A DNA stretch of 64,000 nucleotides from Symbiotaphrina buchneri. Its lineage: Eukaryota > Ascomycota > Symbiotaphrinales > Symbiotaphrinaceae. The position numbers and the translations under genes are program-made. Under the pieces are notes generated by a model, which was not told the DNA's origin, searched no databases, and saw only the letters and a list, made by a program, of their open reading frames with translations. Shown here piece by piece: positions 23,401 to 33,137 of the stretch (within the stretch, counting starts at the first letter, position 1; every line of letters begins with the position of its first letter). Where the stretch lies: NCBI GenBank assembly GCA_001599915.1, contig BCIG01000020.1, forward strand, positions 397,416 to 461,415. Reading direction: 5' to 3'.

Positions 23401-24637
23401 TTACGCCACCATTGCATCAGACTGCCCATTTTCTACCATTACACTGTCTTCCGCTAGGTGTTTGACCTCAGGATCCGGATCAAGCCCAATATCGAGAGTG
23501 GGCGGCAGGTCTCTTTTCGAAGATTCGCGGGCCTTGTGCTCAGCCCAAGTACGAAGTTTGACGAGGTTGCGTATCCTCGCCTCTCGTCGTGCACCTTGCT
23601 TGCTCAAAATAGCTTCGTTTACCTTATTTGCCACACCTTTACGAAGACCAGAGTCTAAAAGTGCAGCAAGTGGAGGAGCAAGGTTGTCAGGAGGAAAAAT
23701 GAGAAGGGCCATTGTCCGCTCCAGGTCTTCGAGGAATTCGGGGTTTGTAGGCGCTCTGGGCGCGAGTTGTGTGGTCGCGAAGGTAAGTGCAGGAGTGATA
23801 TCGCCGTTCGGGGTAGAGGTACAAGTCCGGATGAGCTCGACTAATTGGAGTCTGAGGAGCGCGAAATGTAGCGAGGGATCAGTATCGAGTATCTATATGC
23901 CGTCATTAGCCGCAGGACGTGGACCATAGCAGTAAAACAGGTCTGAAGAAGATATATTGCTCATTCTGAGGACTGAAGTTGAGTTTTTTCTCATCACCAT
24001 CCCGTAGGATATATGAGTGGTGCATGAAACAAGTATAATCATAGCAAAGGGACGGAATATTGATGGTGGAAAGATAAGGAGAGGGTGTAAAATACCTGAG
24101 GATTCAGCTCGTTAATGCACTCTATGGCTCGTTGGATATCGCCGCCAAGGATGGCGTTACGGATCTCAACTCGTTCTTGGATAGATTCCATATTTGCTTC
24201 AGGCCGGATATTTGCTTCTTGTGCGAACTTCTTCGCCGCCGAAGGATAGCCCTCATTGATGAGATAATCCATGATGACAAAATTGATATCTCTGTAAGAG
24301 GCCAGACACGATCAGCACGTTTATACCATACAAGACTGACAGTGCATGTCATAAGAAAGAAGCAGGGTACGGCTTGCGTGTCTCAGATTGACAAGTCAAT
24401 ACTTTTCTCCTCAAGATGATTCAGAGAGATTACCAACTTGATGTTTATCGCATCATTGCAGCCAAGATAGATGAGAGGTGTCTGGATTGGAAGAGACGGC
24501 ACTCACGTCTTTGACGGTTTTACATCGTCAACTCGCTTCTCATATAAGTGCCCTATAGGCGTCGCCGTGGATGCGGTCGACGAAGTCTATAGGCCATCAG
24601 AACCTCTCGCAGAGCATGAGAGAAGGGTACTGACCAT
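23401..24637 (-). CDS. GID8: GID complex subunit 8 (LisH/CTLH/CRA)
   Basis: Scaffold subunit of the GID/CTLH E3 ubiquitin ligase, which degrades gluconeogenic enzymes in yeast. Four coding exons, 24635-24637, 24507-24586, 24096-24291 and 23401-23892, give 256 residues. LisH reads INFVIMDYLINEGYPSAAKK, CTLH follows with RVEIRNAILGGDIQRAIECI, and the CRA-type region includes FALLRLQLVELIR and PEFLEDLERTMALLIF. The C terminus carries a charged extension. The first coding exon is the ATG alone: the codon abuts GTCAGT, and the next exon reads TSSTASTATP into the conserved KRVDDVKPSKTD. Introns 2 and 3 are about 215 and 203 nt, longer than usual here. If the ATG exon were wrong, translation could start only at the Met of the LisH motif, which would truncate it. 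Confidence 0.9.
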
Positions 24638-25133
24638 CTTGTAATATGACCCAAACCGACAGAGAAACTGGCAGAGGGTGAGAACTTATTCTGACTGCAT
24701 CAGAGCAGCGAAGCGATTCTCATGCATCCGAGACTGGATTGCGAGAGGCGTGAAGAGGAGGAGTATGGAGCATGCAGTATAGTTGAATTGGAAAGGAACG
24801 AAAATGAGGTTGTGGGACAGTGTGAGACGAGCTTTATGCGAGGGTACCGGAGACGAATAGTGAGTGGAGTTTAACTGGAAGAAGCTAAGGCAGGTCCTCA
24901 AGATCGTGCCCTCTTCGAGATCACGTGATATGCACTTATTCTATTCCCTCGCAGACAGTCAAGCTCATAGCAACATCGGCGACAGAAAAGAGAAGGGGGA
25001 AGAAGAGTGAACTAGACGCAGCTACCACGGAGCTGGGGAGCGAGGGTAACTCGGAAACTCACTCTCAAATGGATTGATCAACACTGCGGATTGCTGGATC
25101 ATTACTCTCTTCGCGGGCAAGGAGCCGCCGAAT
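24638..25133. promoter_or_regulatory. Divergent interval GID8 / uridine kinase
   Basis: This 496-bp interval lies between two divergent start codons. An open frame of 71 codons on the minus strand is not recognised. A 20-codon in-frame extension of the kinase upstream of 25134 is possible. Confidence 0.4.
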
Positions 25134-26930
25134 ATGGCAAGCTATGGGCAGACGGATCCAGCCGTATCAGCTCGATATTCCCCACCGTGGGCGGATACCA
25201 GCATAATAGGCGTTGCTGGTAGCTCAGGCTCCGGCAAAACTTCGTTAGCTTTGGCCATAGTGAGCTCCCTGAATCTGCCTTGGGTCGTGATCCTCTCAAT
25301 GGTATGCTCAGCTGGGTCCCTTGTCTATCTTGCCCTGAGGGAAGGTAGCTACTCGTACTGAAGGCTGAGTCTACCTCCCAGGATTCGTTCTATAAACCTC
25401 TCACGCCGGAGCAGTCGGAAAAGGCCTTTCGCAACGAATATGATTTCGATTCGCCCAAGGCCATTGACTTCGATATTCTCGTGGAGAAACTGAGAGATCT
25501 TAAGAGAGGGTATGCAGCCAATGCTCGTCAAGACGAAGCTGTGCTTACTGGACTGCAGAAAGAGGGCAGAGATACCTATCTATTCCTTTTCGAAGCATCA
25601 AAGGCTAGAAAAGACAACCTCCATTTATTCCCCACATGTTTTGATACTCGAAGGGATTTTCGCTCTCTATGATCAACGAGTACTGGATCTGCTGGACATG
25701 AAGGTGGGTGACACCCCAACGACCTTACTATGGTATGCACTAAGATCATGTAGATCTTTGCAGAGGCCGATGCGGATACCTGCTTGGCTCGAAGAAGTGA
25801 GCGGTCCTCTAACTAGGGATGACAGCATCTATTTTCACTAATGTAGAGGCGGAAGCTAGTCACTCGTGATGTTAAATTTCGCGGAAGAGATATTGATGGT
25901 TGCTTGAAGCAATGGTTTGCATTTGTCAAACCCAACTTCCGCCGATATGTAGAGCCGCAGCGCGGTATTGCAGGTCAGTGCATGAACCAACAACTTTTGG
26001 ATATATCTAAATGTTTCGGAAGATATCATCGTGCCCCGTGGGATCGAGAATAAGGTGGCCATTGGTAGGTTTGCCTCATGTTCCTTGGACGCACCAGTCG
26101 AGCTGAAGCCTTTTAGACATGGTGGTAAAACATATTCAGCGGACTTTGACGGAAAAGTCGTTGAGACACCAGGAAGATTTGGAAAGACTAGGGCAAGCGG
26201 TGGAAGATGAGCCGCTTTCGCCGAGGGTTCTGATCCTGCGGCAAAGCAGCCAGGTGATGGGAATCAATACGATTCTCCAAAACCCTTTGACCGAAGCCGA
26301 GGACTTCATCTTCTACTTCAACCGTGTGTCGGCATTATTAATAGAAAGGTAAAAGCCTATAGCAATTGCACTGTGGCTTGTCGCTGATCATCTAAGCGCC
26401 TTACAATTTTCCAATTTCGCACCAACTGAGATCAAGACACCTACGGGCTCGCAGTACAGGGGGATGGCGCCGGCTGGAGAGGTACGGCATGAATAGCGTT
26501 GTCCAGATCACCATAGCTGATGGCATCACAGGTTAGCGCAGTCATTATCGAACGGGGAGGGGCAACCATGGAGACTGGCCTCCGTAGGGTGATACCAGAT
26601 TGCAGGGAGGGGCATCTGCTTATCCAAACGAGTTATCGTACAGGCGAACCGGAGCTGCATTACCTCAAGCTAGCTCCCGACATTGCAGAACATGATACCG
26701 TCCTGCTGCTGGACCCACAGATGTCCAGTGGTGGGGCAGCGCTCATGGCAGTCAAGATTCTCGTGGACCACGGCGTGGCCGAAGAGAAGATAATCTTCGT
26801 GACTTATATGGCGGGGAAGATGGGATGCAACCGACTGCTCAAAGTGTTCCCAAAGATCAAAGTGATAGCATGCAGGATCGTTGAGGATTACGAAGAACGG
26901 TGGATTGAAAAGAGGTATTTTGGCTGTTAA
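25134..26930 (+). CDS. URK1: Uridine/cytidine kinase with UPRT-like domain
   Basis: Phosphorylates uridine and cytidine to UMP and CMP in the pyrimidine salvage pathway. Nine exons, 25134-25301, 25382-25509, 25559-25703, 25754-25796, 25860-25973, 26023-26064, 26117-26348, 26397-26481 and 26532-26930, give 451 residues. The P-loop is GSSGSGKT at residues 29-36. Further landmarks are SFYKPLTPEQ, the YDFDSPKAIDFDIL substrate region, SPHVLILEGIFALYDQRVLD, RGRDIDGCLKQWFAF, and IIVPRGIENKVAI. The C-terminal half is a uracil phosphoribosyltransferase-like domain with LLLDPQMSSGGAALMA in the position of the PRPP loop. The acceptor at 25859 (CTAG) was chosen because it alone restores RRITRDVKFRG. Confidence 0.93.
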
Positions 26931-27373
26931 TGATGTGGATAGGCAGATATCGCGTGTGAGGAATATGAGATCGGAGCTTAGGTGACGGCAAAGTGGAAGG
27001 CAATCCTAGATAATTGAATATAGAAACACTCCCACAAAAGAGAACAGGATTCAGACCTAGTCTCTACTCTGTCCTTTTGTTGTTTTAATAGGTTCATCAT
27101 GAAGCTTCTGTCTGGAAGAGACCTCGGTTCCGACGGTCTCTTGGCGGGACAGTTTCCCGTGCGCCTTCCCCCGCAATTTTATCGAAACTAAAACCCTGTG
27201 ATCCTCCGGCGATGGCCAAATTATTTCTCCCGTTACCAAATTGTCTTCTTCTTCGGCGTTTGACCAGTCAACATAATCCGCACCTCACCCTCCTCCTCCT
27301 TGTCGAATTATTCCATTAAAAGCCGGCACAGACCTCTCCTGAGCTCTATTCGTCAAGAAAACGCCCTTTTCCA
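26931..27373. other. Intergenic stretch upstream of ESF1
   Basis: No gene is seen. CT-rich tracts near 27280-27300 precede the ESF1 start, as is common in front of highly expressed fungal genes. Confidence 0.45.
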
Positions 27374-29629
27374 ATGGCGAAAACCCCTGGGCAGACTGCG
27401 CCCAAGGGCACTCGGCCCTCTACAGGAGGGGATGGAGGGCATATTAGTATACCTCCCTATGTTGCAAAGCCAGCGCATCTAGATCTGAAGCTGACTGTTC
27501 TTCTAGCTGATCCGCGGTTCAAGAACATACAGACGGACCCCCGCTACCGCTTGCCCAGTAAGAAGCACACACGGGTCAAGCTCGACAAGCGATTCGCGCA
27601 CATGCTGCGCGATGAAGACTTTTCCAAGAAAGCCAGTGTGGACAGGTACGGCCGTAAGCTCCCGAAGGAGAGTGGGAAAAAAGAGCTGCAGCGATTTTAC
27701 CGGCTGGAGGACGACGAGGAAGATGGAGAGGACGAAGATGACGAGATCGACGATGATGAAGAGGTGCAGAAGGAACTGGGGCGTGTGGAGAAGGAGTACG
27801 ACCCTGCACGAGACGGTGGCTTTTCATCTTCATCAGAAGATGAGTCATCGTCTGAAGAGGAAGACGAGCCAGATCGCGAGGCAGAAGTTGCGGGCGAGGA
27901 GGTATGGGGGATAAGAGAGGAGCAGACTGCGGCCGACAGCGGGGTGCCAATGGGAGAGGTCACGTCCAGGCTGGCAGTCGTCAATCTCGACTGGGATCAC
28001 ATTCGCGCGGAAGATATCATGGCGGTCTTCTCAAGCTTTCTGCCAGCGGATGGCAGGATAGTCAAAGTGTCTGTGTATCCAAGCGAATTTGGCAAAGAGC
28101 GAATGGAAAGGGAAGAGATGGAAGGTCCCCCTAAAGAGCTCTTCCGGTCAGATGATGACGCCAAGCAAGGCGCCGACTCGGATATCTCTGAGAGCGGCGA
28201 TGACCAAGAAGAGGAGGAGGAGGTGGAGGAGGCGGACGAAGACGAGCAAATCAAGAAGCAGCTTGTCAAAGATGACGCGGGTGTGGAGGTGGACTCGGCC
28301 AAGTTGCGTCGATACCAGTTAGAACGTCTCCGATATTTCTATGCCGTTCTTGAGTTGTCCTCTAAAACTACAGCGAAGGCGCTATACGATGCCATTGACG
28401 GCACCGAATACCTCACAACAGCAAACTTTTTCGATTTGCGTTTTGTACCGGATGACACCACGTTCGAGGATGATACTCCACGAGATGAATGCGAACGTAT
28501 ACCCGATGGATACAGGCCAAACGATTTCGTCACCGATGCACTACAACACAGCAAGGTCAAGTTAACATGGGACGCGGACGATAGGATGAGGAAGGAGGCT
28601 CAGAAGAAGGCTTTTACTGCTAGCAGAAAGGAAATAGATGAGAATGATCTCAAGGCATATCTTGGCAGTGATACCTCTGATAGCGAGGGAGATGAGGAGG
28701 CCGCGACAGGGGGACCAACGACACCCAAGATATCTAAAAAAGAAGCGGAGCGGCAGCGTATGCGAGCTTTGCTAGGCCTTTCCGATGCACCACCTCCAAA
28801 GCGTGACCCAGGAGCACCTATAGGCGACATGCAGATCACGTTCACTTCCGGTCTGGCTTCGGGAGCAACTAAAGACTCGGTGTTTGAGAACGAGCCGGTG
28901 AAGGAAGAGACGACTGTCGAGCAATACATCCGCAAGGAGAAGGAACGGAAAGCGCGCCGCAAAGAAAAACTAAAGGCATCTCGCTCGGAGGCAGACGGCG
29001 GCGTCAAAGAGCCGGACGAACCGGAGCCACAGACGGCACCTCAAGAAGACAAGGAGGACCTGGGTTTCAATGATCCGTTCTTCGAGCAGCCGGAGGAGGA
29101 CTTCCGCGCGAAGAGGAAGGAAGAAAAGCGGAAGAAGCGGGAACAACGGGCGGCCGACGAGGCGGAGAAGGCGGCACAGCGCGCCGAACTGGAGCTGCTG
29201 ATGGTAGATGATAAGGCCGGAGACGTACAGCACTTCGACATGAAGGAGATTGAGCGCGCAGAGAAGCAGGCACGCAAGAAGCAGAAAGGGAAGAAACGAA
29301 GCAAGGAAGGAGCCGAGGCTGGGAATGCAGCCAGGGGCGGCCAGCAGGATTTCAAGGTGGATGTAGAAGACCCCCGGTTCAAAGCACTGTTTGAGAGCCA
29401 TGAGTTCGCCATCGACCCGACCAATCCGCGGTTCAAGCCGACGCCGGGTATGAAGGAGATATTGGACGCTGGGAGAAAGAAGAGAGCAAGAGCCGCACCT
29501 TTGGAGGAGGAAGCTTACGGCGAGGGACAGAAGAACAGGAAGAAGGCCAAGCAGAGAGTATCTGCGGATAATGACGACATTGAGAAGTTGGTGCGAAGAG
29601 TGAAGGCTAGACAAAAGAGTCAGGCGTAA
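27374..29629 (+). CDS. ESF1: Pre-rRNA-processing protein ESF1
   Basis: Nucleolar factor needed for early 18S rRNA processing in the small-subunit processome. It is a single exon of 751 residues, in the family range. The N-terminal signature reads LADPRFKNIQTDPRYRLPSK, then RVKLDKRFAHMLRDEDF and SVDRYGRKL. Several acidic runs of Glu and Asp alternate with an RRM-like central region (LAVVNLDWDHIRAEDIMAVF). The NUC153 motif, DPRFKALFESHEFAIDPTNP followed by RFKPTPGMKEIL, lies near the C terminus. The basic end contains KKRKK-type nuclear or nucleolar localisation clusters. The repeated acidic codons open a long antisense frame at 28970-29728, which is a shadow and not a gene. Confidence 0.95.
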   Translation: MAKTPGQTAPKGTRPSTGGDGGHISIPPYVAKPAHLDLKLTVLLADPRFKNIQTDPRYRLPSKKHTRVKLDKRFAHMLRDEDFSKKASVDRYGRKLPKESGKKELQRFYRLEDDEEDGEDEDDEIDDDEEVQKELGRVEKEYDPARDGGFSSSSEDESSSEEEDEPDREAEVAGEEVWGIREEQTAADSGVPMGEVTSRLAVVNLDWDHIRAEDIMAVFSSFLPADGRIVKVSVYPSEFGKERMEREEMEGPPKELFRSDDDAKQGADSDISESGDDQEEEEEVEEADEDEQIKKQLVKDDAGVEVDSAKLRRYQLERLRYFYAVLELSSKTTAKALYDAIDGTEYLTTANFFDLRFVPDDTTFEDDTPRDECERIPDGYRPNDFVTDALQHSKVKLTWDADDRMRKEAQKKAFTASRKEIDENDLKAYLGSDTSDSEGDEEAATGGPTTPKISKKEAERQRMRALLGLSDAPPPKRDPGAPIGDMQITFTSGLASGATKDSVFENEPVKEETTVEQYIRKEKERKARRKEKLKASRSEADGGVKEPDEPEPQTAPQEDKEDLGFNDPFFEQPEEDFRAKRKEEKRKKREQRAADEAEKAAQRAELELLMVDDKAGDVQHFDMKEIERAEKQARKKQKGKKRSKEGAEAGNAARGGQQDFKVDVEDPRFKALFESHEFAIDPTNPRFKPTPGMKEILDAGRKKRARAAPLEEEAYGEGQKNRKKAKQRVSADNDDIEKLVRRVKARQKSQA

Positions 29630-29738
29630 GAAATGGGCATACATTGGCATTGCATATTGCATGGTTGGCGTTAGCATGAAAAGCAATCGATGGTACTGTA
29701 CAGACAGACTCTGGTGGCAGACGGGCATGATACTACAA

Positions 29739-32159
29739 TTAACTGGAAGATGCCAATTGTACGGTGTACACTCTATAAACGTGCCCAGACCCCTGATATC
29801 CTAATTCACGGAACGCATCTACTCTGCTCTCTGATACGCAGCCAGGCGCCATGCAAAGGCTGAAGGTCAAATCTAGAAGGTCATCAAGTCTGGCGATACA
29901 ATTAGCGACCCTGCTGCTTGTGCAGTGGAACGGAATGATTCTCACCTCTACCAAACAACGCTCGTTTCGTCCAATCCATTGCCAACAGGATCCGAGTCCT
30001 GAAGCTGACACTCTGCGCGAAATACACGCTCCGCCACAGATACACGGCCAATAGGCCGCCCGCGAAGTTCATACCGTTGAGGTCGAATACTGCGGCATTG
30101 CCGACGTACGCCAAACTGCCGAGATGCTTGTACTCGAAGGCTTTATAAACCGCATCGTCCAAATCGCCGTAGTCAATTTGGTTGGCACGCAAGCCAGGCA
30201 TCGCGATAGCTAGTTTGTTAAACTTGCGGCCCAGGTATTGTCCCTGTTGATGGGCCCGCTGGGCCGTCGCGGGCAGGGAAGTCATTTTGTCGTCAATCTG
30301 TTTCAACAGCTCATGCATCTCCCCAAAGTCCAGTGTGCCCGACTGATCCTTGTCGTATTCGTAGAACAACCGATCTAAGCGCTTTAGATGGTCTGAAGCC
30401 TGCGGGAAACGGGCTTTGACCCTCTTCGCGACACCGCGCCACTCCGGAAACGTGATTTGCATCTTCTCCGGATCCTTTCCCTTTTCCCACGCGAGTGTGC
30501 GTAGGAACGTTACCAGATGATCTGCGATGTTGTTTTGGACTGTAGAACAATCTCCGATGGCATACACGTCCCCAAGAGGGGCTCCATTAAGACGTAAGTG
30601 GGTGTCAGTTTCGAGTGCATGGGCATTAGTCTGCGGCTCGAGCTTCGCAGCGATTCGCTTGCAGAACTCCGTTTGAGCTTGGAAGGTTAGACATGACATT
30701 CATGACTTGTTGCAGGACAAAGCTTACCAACACCAGTGGACCAGAGACAGAAGCCCATTGGAAGTTCCTTCGTGACAGTCTTCCCATCAGCGTCCTTTTG
30801 TGTAAAGATGATCTTATCCGGCTGAACTTCCTTGACTCTAGCATTCGTTAGGACCTCAACCTGATCTCGTGCGAACCGTTCCTAAGGGGAGACGACAGTC
30901 AGTGCTATGATTCCGCCAAAGGTACCTGCTGCCTACCTCTGCGTATCTGGAGAGGGCTTCATCATAGGTGTTGAGGATATGGCCCCTGCTTTGAATGACA
31001 TGAACCGAGACCTCGTTCCTTAGCAAGCGGGGAAAGTTCTGGACCAAATCCTCATTGAGCATGTCGAACAGCTCTGCAGCAAACTCGACGCCAGTGGGGC
31101 CACCTCCAGAGACCACAAATGATAACAAGCGTTTGCGCTCCTCATCGGTTGTAGTAGGCAAGCAAGCCCTTTCAAGGTTCATGAGAACCTGATTCTTAAT
31201 TTCTCGGGCATCTTGAATGGTTTTCAGGAAGTGGCAATTCTCTAGACCCTTGACACCATGCGGATTGGTAGTGCAGCCTGACTGGTCAGAAAATAATGTC
31301 CACTACCTGTAGAAACCGACTTACCAACGCCTATTACGAGCTTGTCGTAAGGCAGATAGAAGTGCCTCCTCTCACCCGCTTCGCTCAGTTCGGAAACCTC
31401 CACGAGCTTCTCACTGAACACAACGTCTTCTGCTTCCGCTGTCAGGAAATGGCCGTGAAGCCTTGCAATGATGCGACGAATGGGCTCAACAAGGGACCTG
31501 AACTCCAGCGTCCCGACGGTAGCCGAAGGGAGCATGGGAGTGAAGAGGAAATGGTTGATGGGCGAGACCACGGTGACATGATAGTCGTCAGGATTGAGTG
31601 TCTTAAGCAGCGCCACACTTCCCCAGCCACTTCCGAGGACGACCAGTCGCGGCTTTCCCAGCAGCTTCTTATTCTCTTCTCCATCCTCATCATCCACCAA
31701 GCTGTCGGCGATTGGTAGATTCTTGGGCCCACCCCGCCTGGGATGCAGTGCCCGTTCGGAGAGCGTCACATCCGTGACCGAGGGCTCTTCACAGTAGGTG
31801 CTGGCGTCGTAGATGAAGAATGCAACGACGAGACCACCACTGACCATGACAAAGAAGCCAAAAACCGCCAGACTCCGATAGCAGAATCTCACAAAGGCGG
31901 AGCGTTGAGGCAATGGTTTCGTAGAAATGGGGCGCGCGAAGCCCACCGACACCCGCCATTGGAACGCGAAGGGCCGGTTGCAGCGTGCTGGCTGAGAAGC
32001 AGGTGTCCGGTGATGGAAGGCAGATCGGAGCTTGTTCCTGTGATTCAGCACCGACTCCGCGACCTGGAATCGGCTTCTTGTGGTTTGAGGACGGAAGAAC
32101 CGGCTGGCCTCACTGCTGGAGGCGCGCCATGCAGCTATGGCAGGTCGCTGCGTCCACAT
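29739..32159 (-). CDS. NDE1: External NADH dehydrogenase with EF-hand
   Basis: Rotenone-insensitive type II NADH:ubiquinone oxidoreductase of the outer face of the mitochondrial inner membrane, oxidising cytosolic NADH. Five exons, 31325-32159, 30937-31277, 30728-30881, 29946-30677 and 29739-29872, give 731 residues. The first 30 residues form an Arg/Ser-rich presequence and a membrane segment lies near 97-117 (FGFFVMVSGGLVVAFF). The FAD site is LVVLGSGWGSVALLKTL near 172-188, and the NADH site is FVVSGGGPTGVEFAAEL. An EF-hand loop, DKDQSGTLDFGE near 552-563, has all calcium ligands. The last splice, AGAG/GTGAGA, is strong, but the final exon adds about 43 residues after GRDL, where family members usually stop within a few residues. 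The C terminus is therefore uncertain. Confidence 0.9.
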
Positions 32160-33137
32160 GCTGACTGGTGAAGGGCTCTCCGGAGCGGGACGGACCAGTT
32201 TCAAGCAACTCGTGCCTCAAGGCGGTCAATTCAATCAATTTCACGCAGCCATTGAGACTGACGACAGCCTGGATACCACAAGACTTGATGCGCTCAGAGG
32301 AAAGGTTGAAGGTAAGTTACAGACGGCGGATTGGTGAGAAGCACGCCGGTCTGAAGAACCTGGAAGTAGGAGAGAGTCCGGATGGAAGCCAAATGTGAAG
32401 GTTCAGTTGGAAGTGTCTACAAAGTACGTAGCAGGGTACCTAAAGTAAGGTAAGGTAACTAACGTGACAGGGTGCAAGGGCAGTGACGTACGAAGACCAG
32501 AGAAGAAGGGATTTAGCCAAAGTGAAAAGGTACCTACCTAGCTGCGCATCCACCGAAGCGTACGAAGTACCATACACAGAGCCTTGAAACAACGCGCCCT
32601 CGGCCTTTTTACCAACCGCCGCCCGATCCAGTCGCTCGCTCCTAGTGCCGGCTCGCCGATTACCACCGGTAGTAATATTGCCCCTGGCTGATGATTTAGA
32701 GCTGGGAGACAGGGAGTATTGTTTATTATTATCATGATCATGTTTTCCTTCTCCTTGGTAGATATCTCTTCTTTATATATGATATTCTGCCCAGCCAGCA
32801 GCAACGTCAGTCAACTGGCTGTCTTAGCTACAATGTATGCATAGCTACTACCTTGGTAGAAGCTCCAATTGTAGATAGCTGAGAGCTGATACCGCCAACT
32901 GGAAGTCCGAAGCTGTTCCAGCACTCCATGTTCGTCTCCTGTCCAGCCACCTCCTAACGCCCGACCTGAACTGCTCCAGACCTTTTTTTGCCTTCATGCG
33001 CCGGAAAATCAGCCACACTTATTCCTGTGAAAATCCCGCCCAAAAACGCCAAAGGTTCCGTTATCCACGCCAAAGGGGTATTGAAGAAGCAACAACGAGC
33101 ACCGCCCTACCTGTCCGTCGGCCAGATCATAACGGGC
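32160..33137. other. Intergenic stretch upstream of NADH dehydrogenase
   Basis: No gene is recognised in this 978-bp interval between the NADH dehydrogenase start and the SCC2 stop. AGGTAAGG and AGGTACCTACC words lie near 32435-32460 and 32528-32540. An open frame at 32988-33398 (+) runs into the antisense of SCC2 and is not annotated. Confidence 0.5.

Noticed and set aside
28970-29728. Minus-strand open frame of 252 codons
   Set aside because: It is the antisense of the acidic and lysine-rich part of ESF1; Leu-rich composition comes from the reversed Lys and Glu codons.
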